Made by a program: the position numbers and the translations under genes. This document shows positions 6,891 to 12,663 of a DNA stretch of 15,059 nt, in pieces. Position 1 is the stretch's first letter, and the number at the start of each line of letters is the position of its first letter. The notes beneath the pieces were generated by a model, which ran no database searches, was not told the origin of the DNA, and saw nothing but the letters and a program-made list of their open reading frames with translations. The stretch comes from Clostridiales bacterium (GTDB lineage: Bacteria > Bacillota > Clostridia > Peptostreptococcales > Anaerovoracaceae), in NCBI GenBank assembly GCA_009778945.1, contig WRFF01000025.1, positions 1 through 15,059 on the forward strand. The letters are read 5' to 3'.

Positions 6891-8207
6891 ATGTTTGTAG
6901 ACAAAGCGGAGATCATCATTCAATCCGGGAAAGGCGGCGACGGGGCCGTCTCGTTCCGGCGCGAGCCGTTCGTGCCCAACGGCGGGCCGGACGGCGGAAA
7001 CGGCGGAAAGGGCGGAGACGTCGTGTTTTTGGCCGACCATAGCCTGCATACGCTGATGGATCTGAAATTCCGGCGCAAATACAAGGCCGATCCCGGGCAG
7101 AACGGGATGGGCGCGAACAAATACGGCAAGAGCGCGGAGGATCTGGTGATCCGCGTGCCGGTCGGCTGCGTACTGATCGACGAGGCTTCCGGGGCTTTTA
7201 TGGCGGATTTGTCGCAGGACGGCGACCGCTTTGTCGCCGCGGTCGGGGGCAAGGGCGGACTCGGCAACAGCAATTTCAAAAACTCGGTGCGGCAGGCGCC
7301 GAATTTCGCGGAAGCGGGCAGCGAGGGACAGAAGCGCACCGTGGCCCTCGAACTCAAGCTGATCGCGGACGTGGGGCTTATCGGGCTTCCAAACGTCGGA
7401 AAATCGACGCTTTTGGCCGGTTCGACGGGTGCGAAACCGAAGATCGCAAACTACCATTTCACGACGATCGCACCCAATCTCGGCGTCGTGGAGCTCGGTT
7501 ATTCAACCTTCGTCCTTGCGGATATTCCGGGGCTGATCGAAGGCGCCGCGGAGGGCGCCGGGCTCGGACACGATTTCCTCAAACATATCGAACGCACGAA
7601 AGTGCTGATCCATGTGCTTGACGCGGCAGGCAGCGAAGGGCGCGACCCGTTGGAGGACTATCATACGGTGCGCCGCGAGATGGCGGCGTATTCTCCGCTG
7701 CTGCTCGAAAAGCCTGAGATCGCCGCGCTGAACAAAATGGACGTTTGCGACCGCGAAAGCGAGGCTTTCCGGGTTCTTTTGGCCGAGCTTGATTCGGAAG
7801 GCGTCCGGTATTATGAGATCTCCGCTATGACCAAAGAAGGCGTGCCGGCGCTGATGAAAGCGGCTCAGGCCTTGCTTTCGGAAGCGGAAGAGGCTGCCGC
7901 GGCGGCAGCCGTCCCCGGGGTCAGCGATCAGAGCCGCTGGATGCGCGTCGCGCGGATCGAGGACGATCCGGACTATCGCGACATTCAAATCGAGGCGGCG
8001 GAAGACGGCGCTTACGAACTCTCCGGGAAGCAGCTCCATAAGATCTTTCGCTCGACAAATTTCAACGATCCGGGGTCTTTGGGTTATTTGAACGAATACC
8101 TTAAGACGTCCGGTGCGATCCGCAAGCTCAAGGCGCGCGGCCTCCGGGACGGCGATACGATCCGGATCGAGGATTTTGACCTCGAATGGTACGACGACGC
8201 AAAATGA
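6891..8207 (+). CDS. obgE: Obg-family GTPase
   Basis: This 438-residue protein has the three Obg domains in order. The glycine-rich N-terminal fold spans about residues 1-158 (FVDKAEIIIQSGKGGDGAVSF, GGNGGKGGDVVF). The G domain has P-loop GLPNVGKS at 165-172, then DIPGLIEGA and NKMD. The C-terminal OCT domain spans about 345-430 (LSGKQLHKIFRSTNFND, LKARGLRDGDTIRI). Obg GTPases bind the 50S subunit and link ribosome assembly to growth and ppGpp. The neighbourhood after rplU-rpmA is the family's usual place. The start is fixed by the conserved N-terminus MFVDKA; it lies just after a TATAAT and lacks a ribosome site, suggesting a leaderless message. The stop overlaps the next ATG (ATGA at 8204-8207), so the downstream radical-SAM gene is translationally coupled. 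Confidence 0.97.
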   Translation: MFVDKAEIIIQSGKGGDGAVSFRREPFVPNGGPDGGNGGKGGDVVFLADHSLHTLMDLKFRRKYKADPGQNGMGANKYGKSAEDLVIRVPVGCVLIDEASGAFMADLSQDGDRFVAAVGGKGGLGNSNFKNSVRQAPNFAEAGSEGQKRTVALELKLIADVGLIGLPNVGKSTLLAGSTGAKPKIANYHFTTIAPNLGVVELGYSTFVLADIPGLIEGAAEGAGLGHDFLKHIERTKVLIHVLDAAGSEGRDPLEDYHTVRREMAAYSPLLLEKPEIAALNKMDVCDRESEAFRVLLAELDSEGVRYYEISAMTKEGVPALMKAAQALLSEAEEAAAAAAVPGVSDQSRWMRVARIEDDPDYRDIQIEAAEDGAYELSGKQLHKIFRSTNFNDPGSLGYLNEYLKTSGAIRKLKARGLRDGDTIRIEDFDLEWYDDAK

Positions 8208-10438
8208 CCCGGGAAGACTGCCTGAAGATTCTTGAGGCATACGGCGCGCCGGAGCATGTGAAACGCCACTGCCTCGGAGTAGGGGACGCCGCGCGGGAAA
8301 TCGGTTTTGCCCTGAGCGAAGCGGGTTTTCGGAAGGCTGCGGACGTCGGAGGCGGGCCCTTGGACACGGACGTCATCATGACGGCGGGCTACCTGCACGA
8401 TATCGCGCGTGCGGGAAAGGATCACGACCTCGTCGGGGCGGAGATTGTAACGCCCATAGACGCGGCGGCGGGGGATGTCGTTGCGCGCCATATGAAGCTG
8501 ATTTTCCCCGAGGACCCGGCGCGGATCACGGAGGCGGACATCGTGTCGCTTGCCGACCGCACGGTGCGCGAGGACCATTATGTGGGGTATGAGGCGCGTA
8601 TGGCGGATCTGCTCCGGCGTTACGCGGATCAGCCCGAAGTCGTCGCGCGCGTGCATAAAAATATGGATCTGGCGCTGCGCCTGATCGCATGGATCGAGGA
8701 TTTTTGCGGGAGGGATTTCCAACAGATCGCAACCGGCGGCGCGGTCCGGATCGAACCGCTGCTCGAACGCGTGGAGCGACCGGGGCGTTATATCGGCGGC
8801 GAGATCGGTTCCGTGCGAAAAGATTGGCACGCAGATGCGGTGCGGTTTTGCTTCGCCTTCCCCGATCTCTATGAGATCGGGATGTCCTATACCGGATTCC
8901 AGATCCTGTACGGGCTTCTGAACGCGCAGCCGGGCGCGCTCTGCGAACGGGTTTTTGCGCCCGCGCAGGATATGGAAAAAGCGCTCTTGGAAGGGGATGC
9001 ACCGTTGTTTTCGCTGGAATCGCGGCAGCCGGTGCGCGTATTTGACGTTATCGGCTTCACGCTGCAGTACGAACTGTCCTATACGAACGTGGTAAGGATG
9101 CTGCTCCTGGCGCGGGTCCCGCTCTATACGTCTATGCGCGGCGAAGCGGACCCGTTCGTCATCGCGGGCGGCCCCTGTTGTGCGAATCCGGAGCCGATGG
9201 CGCCGTTTTTCGATCTCTTTTGCGTCGGGGACGGGGAGGATACGCTGCTCGCGCTCTGCGAAAAACTGCGCCTGTGGAAGGCGGAAAAAGCGGCGGGGGG
9301 GAATGTCGTGCGTGCGGATTTCCTGAAGGCGGCGGCGGAAATCGAAGGCGTCTATGTGCCGTCCCTTGCGGATGCGGGCAAGCAGCCCGTCGTCCGGCGT
9401 GCGGTCGTAGAGGATCTGGAGAACGCGTTCTTTCCGGCGCGCCCTGTGGTCCCGCATATCGAAAGCGTCCATGACCGGGCGGCGGTCGAGATCATGCGCG
9501 GTTGTTATCGCAGCTGCCGATTCTGTCAGGCGGGTTTCGCCTGTGCAAAAGTGCGGCGCCGCTCTCCGGAAAAGATCAAGGCGCTGCTGAAGGAAGCGCT
9601 CGCGAACACGGGCTATGACGAGGTGTCGCTCCTTTCCCTTTCGACGGGGGATTATCCGGGAATCGAAAGGCTTGTGACGGATTTGATGCAGGAATTGGCG
9701 CCGATGGATGTGTCGCTTTCCCTGCCGTCGCTCCGGCTGGACTCCCTGAAGGCGGAGACGCTTGAAAAGATCGCGGAGTACAAACGTACTTCGCTGACCT
9801 TTGCGCCGGAAGCCGGCACGCAGCGGCTGCGCGACGTACTCCATAAACAAATCACGGAAGAGGACCTGATGCGTGTGCTCGAAATCGCGCTGCCGCTGGG
9901 GTTTCAGAAATTCAAATTTTATTTCATGATCGGGCTGCCGACAGAAACGCAGGAGGACCTTGACGGGATTGCGGGCCTCGCCTGCGCGGCGATCGCGAAA
10001 GCGAAAGCGCTCGGCGCCGAACACGGCGTGAAATACAATTTTCATCTGACGGTGAGCGTATCGAATTTTGTGCCGAAGCCCGGGACGCCGTTTGAACGTG
10101 AGCGCGGCTGCGGCGAAGCGGAGCTGCTCGAAAAAATTTATTATCTGAAGGAGGCGGTCCGGCGCGCAAAAGGAGCAAATTTTCGCTACCACGATACGCG
10201 TATGAGCCATATCGAGATGCTGCTCGCGAAAGGCGACCGCAGCGCGGCGGCGGTCATCGAGCGCGCGGCGCGGGACGGCGCGGGTTTCGACAGCTGGCGC
10301 GAATATTTTGATTATGAAAACTGGCTGCGCGCGTTTGAAGCGTGCGGCGTTCCCGCGGAAGACCGCTATACGGGCCTGGACGCGGCGCTCCCGTGGGCGT
10401 TCATCGAGGGCGGGAAGGAGTACGGCAGGGAAGGATGA
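8204..10438 (+). CDS. HD-domain / TIGR03960-type radical SAM fusion protein
   Basis: The 744-residue protein joins two enzymes. Residues 1 to about 165 are an HD-superfamily phosphohydrolase-like domain, with HVKRHCLGVGDAAREIG early, the metal-binding pair His65-Asp66 in YLHDIAR, and later DRTVREDH. From about 180 it matches the TIGR03960 radical SAM family: YIGGEIGSVRKDWHADAVRF, FPDLYEIGMSYTGFQILY, GFTLQYELSYTN and FVIAGGPCCANPEP form the B12-binding-like N-terminal half. The 4Fe-4S cluster motif RGCYRSCRFCQAG follows with cysteines 434, 438 and 441, then LTFAPEAGTQRLRDV and YFMIGLPTET. The family's reaction is not established. ATG 8204 overlaps the obgE stop (ATGA); an in-frame ATG at 8186 inside obgE would add six residues and is less likely. 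It overlaps the TIGR03936 gene by ATGA. The HD fusion is unusual compared with the roughly 600-residue stand-alone family. Confidence 0.88.
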   Translation: MTREDCLKILEAYGAPEHVKRHCLGVGDAAREIGFALSEAGFRKAADVGGGPLDTDVIMTAGYLHDIARAGKDHDLVGAEIVTPIDAAAGDVVARHMKLIFPEDPARITEADIVSLADRTVREDHYVGYEARMADLLRRYADQPEVVARVHKNMDLALRLIAWIEDFCGRDFQQIATGGAVRIEPLLERVERPGRYIGGEIGSVRKDWHADAVRFCFAFPDLYEIGMSYTGFQILYGLLNAQPGALCERVFAPAQDMEKALLEGDAPLFSLESRQPVRVFDVIGFTLQYELSYTNVVRMLLLARVPLYTSMRGEADPFVIAGGPCCANPEPMAPFFDLFCVGDGEDTLLALCEKLRLWKAEKAAGGNVVRADFLKAAAEIEGVYVPSLADAGKQPVVRRAVVEDLENAFFPARPVVPHIESVHDRAAVEIMRGCYRSCRFCQAGFACAKVRRRSPEKIKALLKEALANTGYDEVSLLSLSTGDYPGIERLVTDLMQELAPMDVSLSLPSLRLDSLKAETLEKIAEYKRTSLTFAPEAGTQRLRDVLHKQITEEDLMRVLEIALPLGFQKFKFYFMIGLPTETQEDLDGIAGLACAAIAKAKALGAEHGVKYNFHLTVSVSNFVPKPGTPFERERGCGEAELLEKIYYLKEAVRRAKGANFRYHDTRMSHIEMLLAKGDRSAAAVIERAARDGAGFDSWREYFDYENWLRAFEACGVPAEDRYTGLDAALPWAFIEGGKEYGREG

Positions 10439-11190
10439 AACGCTGTCTTGTGGAATTTACCAAGACAGGATCGCTGATCTATCTTTCGCATCTCGACTTG
10501 ACGCGCCTGTTCCTGCGCGTCCTGCGCATGACGGAGCTCCGGCCTTCCTATTCGCAGGGGTTCAACCCCCACCCGAAGATGAGCCTTGCGCTGCCGCTGC
10601 CGCTCGGCGTCCATTCGGTCTGCGAATGGCTCGAATTTGAGACGGAGGGGGATACGGGAGACGATCCGCTTGCGCGGCTGAACGCCCGCTTTCCGGAAGG
10701 CGTCCACGCGACGCGGTTTTTGGAGAAGCCGGCGGGTTATCCGAAATCCCTGGCTTCCTATGTCGACGCGGCCTCGTATGAGATCCTTATCGAAGGGGTG
10801 GAAGACGCGCCGAAAAAGTTCGAAGAATTCTTTGCTCTGCCGCGCATTCCGCTGCTGAAGGAGCGCAAAGGGCGTGCCTCCGAAGTCGATATCCGGCCTC
10901 AGATGCTCGACCACCGGATTGTCAAGGATATGCCGGGCCGCCTGCTCGCAAGCGTCACGCTTTCGGCGGGCGCCGGAAATACGCTGAACCCGCTGCGCTT
11001 CACGGAAGCGCTGTTGCGCACCTATCCCGATTTGCAAAGCAAATCGATGGAAGGCGCCACTCGAGGATTCCCAAAATCTCCGATTTTGTGGAATCTGCCG
11101 GGCACGCAGCTGTGTCCGAAGGCGGCTTCGCCCGCGAGGATGGTCACGCGGACGGCAATTTTGGGTGCGGACGGGAATCCGTTGCTATAA
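10435..11190 (+). CDS. TIGR03936 (DUF2344) radical-SAM-linked protein
   Basis: This 251-residue protein has the family's landmark N-terminus: FTKTGSLIYLSHLDLTRLF followed by SYSQGFNPHPKMSLALPLPLGV. The C-terminal part has VDIRPQML and ends in RMVTRTAILGADG. The family's biochemical role is unknown, but it occurs next to, or fused with, TIGR03960 radical SAM enzymes, as here, so the two probably act together. ATG 10435 overlaps the upstream stop (ATGA at 10435-10438), with AAGGAG at 10415-10420 and a nearer GGGAAGG. The segment between about residues 205 and 225 contains a 13-bp palindrome at DNA level (11066-11095). The encoded stretch there may be a late insertion into a surface loop. No terminator was recognised immediately after the stop. 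Confidence 0.88.
   Translation: MKRCLVEFTKTGSLIYLSHLDLTRLFLRVLRMTELRPSYSQGFNPHPKMSLALPLPLGVHSVCEWLEFETEGDTGDDPLARLNARFPEGVHATRFLEKPAGYPKSLASYVDAASYEILIEGVEDAPKKFEEFFALPRIPLLKERKGRASEVDIRPQMLDHRIVKDMPGRLLASVTLSAGAGNTLNPLRFTEALLRTYPDLQSKSMEGATRGFPKSPILWNLPGTQLCPKAASPARMVTRTAILGADGNPLL
11066..11095 (+). repeat. Palindrome inside the TIGR03936 gene
   Basis: GATTCC plus CAAAATC (11066-11078) is complementary to GATTTTG (11082-11088) and GGAATC (11090-11095), with a loop TCC and a single unpaired T at 11089. A 13-bp near-perfect stem in coding DNA is unexpected. It encodes the segment FPKSPILWN near the C-terminus. Confidence 0.7.
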
Positions 11191-11209
11191 ATTCAATAAT
11201 TCCAACGCT

Positions 11210-11497
11210 TGAATGCCAAGCGGACTTCCGGTAGGGGGGCGGAAATGGGAAGTACGTCTGGCTAAGAGGCCTTTATGAAGGAAATCGCCCAGTATGGGGG
11301 CCGTGAACGCCAAATTGTCACTATGGCGCGTGAAATTCGGTGTTTAGTGACAATTTTCCCGGTTCTGGCCGCGATAGTTATGGGATTTTGTCACTATGGC
11401 GCGTAAAATTCGGTGTTTAGTGACAATTTGCCCGGTTCGAACGATTCTGAATTATACAATGTCCTGATATTAAACCTGCTACAGTGAATGCCAAGCG
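11210..11497 (+). repeat. Diverged direct repeat pair (about 37 bp) flanking the palindromic units
   Basis: TGAATGCCAAGCG occurs identically at 11210-11222 and 11485-11497. The following 24 or so bases remain recognisably similar (CTTCCGGT...GCGGAAAT against GTTCCTGT...GCGAAAAT). The copies are 275 bases apart and enclose the tandem palindromic repeats. The first copy can form a small stem (CGCTTG with CAAGCG) but the second cannot, so shared ancestry rather than hairpin function explains the match. They may be ends or remnants of a small mobile element. The 11191-11311 stretch otherwise holds no gene I can support. Confidence 0.5.
11312..11438 (+). repeat. Two tandem 51-bp palindromic repeat units
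   Basis: Unit 1 (11315-11365) and unit 2 (11388-11438) are identical at all but two of 51 positions, with a 73-base period. Each begins TTGTCACTA and carries its complement TAGTGACAA about 22 bases later. In unit 1 the stem extends to 12 bp, AAATTGTCACTA (11312-11323) with TAGTGACAATTT (11345-11356). The 21-base loop TGGCGCGT.AAATTCGGTGTT and the trailing CCCGGTTC are conserved too. Conservation of loop and flank as well as stem suggests a dispersed REP-like or miniature element, not just a terminator. Confidence 0.8.
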
Positions 11498-11553
11498 AAG
11501 TTCCTGTTAAGAGCGAAAATAAAAATTCCAAAATAATATAAATAAACCATATA

Positions 11554-11582
11554 TTGACATAATCCAATATTTAGGATATATT
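11554..11582 (+). promoter_or_regulatory. Strong promoter of the small toxin-like gene
   Basis: Perfect TTGACA at 11554-11559 and TATATT at 11577-11582 are separated by exactly 17 bases. This is the best sigma-A promoter in the window. Predicted start near 11589 gives a 5' leader of about 48 bases before the GTG at 11637. Confidence 0.8.
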
Positions 11583-11636
11583 GTCTGTGAGGTTGCCGTG
11601 GCGGATGCTTTGGGTAACGGAAAGGCGCGCGCCTAT

Positions 11637-11711
11637 GTGACAGTAAACATAACGCTTGACGTTATTTCACTTGTGATCCTGGTGCTGCTTCTCAGTCACA
11701 AAAAGAAGTAG
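11637..11711 (+). CDS. Putative holin-like type I toxin, 24 residues
   Basis: GTG at 11637 opens a 24-codon gene whose product begins MTVNITLDV, continues with the hydrophobic run ISLVILVLLL and ends SHKKK. A short N-terminus, one membrane helix and a lysine-rich end are the form of the Firmicute holin-like/TxpA/BsrG-type toxins, which insert in the membrane. Support comes from context: a consensus promoter 55 bases upstream, GGAAAGG at 11619-11625 as ribosome site (11-base spacing), and a convergent antisense transcript with its terminator starting right at the stop codon. An upstream GTG at 11598 would give 37 residues (adding MADALGNGKARAY), but it would lie only about nine bases from the predicted transcript start. 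The gene is too short for usual gene callers. Function is inferred from architecture. Confidence 0.62.
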   Translation: MTVNITLDVISLVILVLLLSHKKK

Positions 11712-11732
11712 TACCGCCTGGGTAGACGGTAC
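11698..11732 (-). terminator. Intrinsic terminator of the antisense RNA
   Basis: Read on the minus strand, GTACCG (11732-11727) pairs with CGGTAC (11716-11711) around a ten-base loop and is followed by TACTTCTTTTTGT. On the + strand the same hairpin is followed by ACTCCAATG, without a T-run. The terminator is therefore directional and serves a leftward transcript that ends just inside the 3' end of the toxin gene. Confidence 0.65.
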
Positions 11733-11768
11733 ACTCCAATGATCCTATTAAAATAGTTTCTGCGAGGT

Positions 11769-11790
11769 GTTCGCCGCAACCAACGGCAAC
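11769..11790 (+). terminator. Weak candidate terminator of the toxin mRNA
   Basis: GTT-(C)-GCCG at 11769-11776 pairs with CGGC-AAC at 11784-11790 around the loop CAACCAA. TTCACAATTTT follows, with only a modest T-run. It would end the toxin mRNA at about 200 bases and the same stem would be present in the antisense RNA, where such loops can serve for initial pairing. The call is tentative. Confidence 0.4.
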
Positions 11791-11802
11791 TTCACAATTT
11801 TA

Positions 11803-11829
11803 AGTATAGCAAATTTGATTTTTATGCAA
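11803..11829 (-). promoter_or_regulatory. Extended -10 promoter of the antisense RNA
   Basis: On the minus strand TTGCAT (11829-11824) is followed 15 bases later by TATACT (11808-11803), preceded by TGC, which makes an extended -10. The short spacer is compensated by the TG motif. Predicted start is near 11796. The promoter sits between the toxin gene and comEA and points away from comEA. Confidence 0.6.
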
Positions 11830-11877
11830 GCCTTTTTTAAATTTGTCGGATTCTTTGTGAATATCTGGAGCAGGAAA

Positions 11878-12636
11878 ATGAAAATGTTTGGAATTAAGAT
11901 AAATAAAAAGTCCATTACGGTTTTGGTGGCCGCGGTCGCCGTCGCGATCGGGATTCTTCGGTACGCGGCGATACAGGGTGTCTCCGGGGACAGTATCCTG
12001 CGCGGCGCGGCGGGCGGAAGCGCCGCGGGTGTCCAGACGGAAAAGGAGGGTTCGGCGGATCCGGCGCAAGCGAACAGCGCGCCTGCCGAAACTTCCGGCG
12101 GTCCGTCCGGCTCGTTGGATGCGCCGGCGAAGGAGAGCGCGCCGCCGCAGATGGTGTTTATCGACATCGGCGGCGCGGTGGCCGACCCGGGCGTCATTGC
12201 GATGCCGGCGGGCAGCCGCATCTCGGACGCGATCGAGGCCGCGGGCGGGCTGACGGAGGAAGCGGAGACAAAGGAGATCAACCGTGCGACGAAGCTCGCG
12301 GACGGGGACAAGATCTATATTCCGACAAAGGATGAGGTGCGGCAGGGGAATTTCCCGCAGGGCGCCGGCAGCGGCGGCGGTACGGCAGGCACAGCGAGTG
12401 CGTCAAATACAGCGGGCGCGGCGTCCGCAAACGGCGGCGCTGCCGGCCTTGTGAATATCAACACGGCGAATCAGGCGGCGCTCGAAACGCTTCCCGGCGT
12501 GGGGCCGGCCATAGCGCAGCGCATACTTGATTTCCGGACGCGGAACGGCGCCTTCCCCACGATCGAAGCGCTGATGAACGTAAGCGGTATCGGCTCGAAG
12601 ACCTTTGAAAAATTGCGTGACAAAATCACGGTATGA
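11878..12636 (+). CDS. comEA: ComEA-like helix-hairpin-helix DNA-binding protein
   Basis: The 252-residue protein has an N-terminal membrane helix (about residues 12-31, SITVLVAAVAVAIGILRYAA) and a low-complexity Ala/Gly/Ser/Glu spacer. A SLBB-type domain follows from residue 93 (VFIDIGGAVADPGVIAMPAG, KIYIP), then a second Gly/Ala/Ser linker. It ends with a ComEA helix-hairpin-helix domain (residues about 190-252: VNINTANQAALETLPGVGPA, GIGSKTFEKLRDKITV). ComEA binds incoming double-stranded DNA outside the membrane during transformation. ATG 11878 is chosen because TGGAG lies at 11866-11870 and the product begins just before the membrane helix. The frame extends up to 11767, but the extra part lies in the antisense-RNA promoter and has no ribosome site. 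comEB/comEC are not adjacent. Confidence 0.88.
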   Translation: MKMFGIKINKKSITVLVAAVAVAIGILRYAAIQGVSGDSILRGAAGGSAAGVQTEKEGSADPAQANSAPAETSGGPSGSLDAPAKESAPPQMVFIDIGGAVADPGVIAMPAGSRISDAIEAAGGLTEEAETKEINRATKLADGDKIYIPTKDEVRQGNFPQGAGSGGGTAGTASASNTAGAASANGGAAGLVNINTANQAALETLPGVGPAIAQRILDFRTRNGAFPTIEALMNVSGIGSKTFEKLRDKITV

Positions 12637-12647
12637 AACCGACGGCA

Positions 12648-12656
12648 TGATATACT
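12648..12656 (+). promoter_or_regulatory. Extended -10 in front of the lipid kinase gene
   Basis: TGA plus TATACT at 12648-12656 forms an extended -10, ending seven bases before the ATG at 12664. As with obgE, no ribosome site precedes the ATG, so the message would start at or next to the start codon. No good -35 is seen. Confidence 0.45.
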
Positions 12657-12663
12657 TTTATTT

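Larger units (their letters stand above)
11698..11796 (-). ncRNA. Predicted antisense RNA antitoxin
   Basis: On the minus strand an extended -10 promoter (11829-11803) would start a transcript near 11796. It would run leftward through the 3' untranslated part of the toxin message and stop in the hairpin/T-run at 11732-11698. The RNA would be about 100 bases, fully complementary to the 3' part of the toxin mRNA. This is the arrangement of txpA/RatA and bsrG/SR4. There is no coding sequence of note in it. No transcript data are available here. Confidence 0.55.

Noticed and set aside
8084..10210. A 708-codon open frame on the minus strand
   Set aside because: It is antisense to the clearly conserved HD/radical SAM gene; its Arg/His-rich product has no recognisable domain and reflects GC-rich codon use.
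11275..11406. A 43-codon frame (MKEIAQYGGRER...) with AAGAGG five bases upstream
   Set aside because: It runs straight through both palindromic repeat units, its composition follows the repeats, and no promoter was found; most likely fortuitous.
11315..11438. Palindromic repeats as a CRISPR array
   Set aside because: Only two units, 51 bp long with a 22-bp gap, and no cas genes nearby.
11767..11877. Upstream extension of comEA to 11767
   Set aside because: It lacks a ribosome site, overlaps the antisense-RNA promoter, and the start at 11878 has TGGAG at proper distance and gives a normal membrane anchor.
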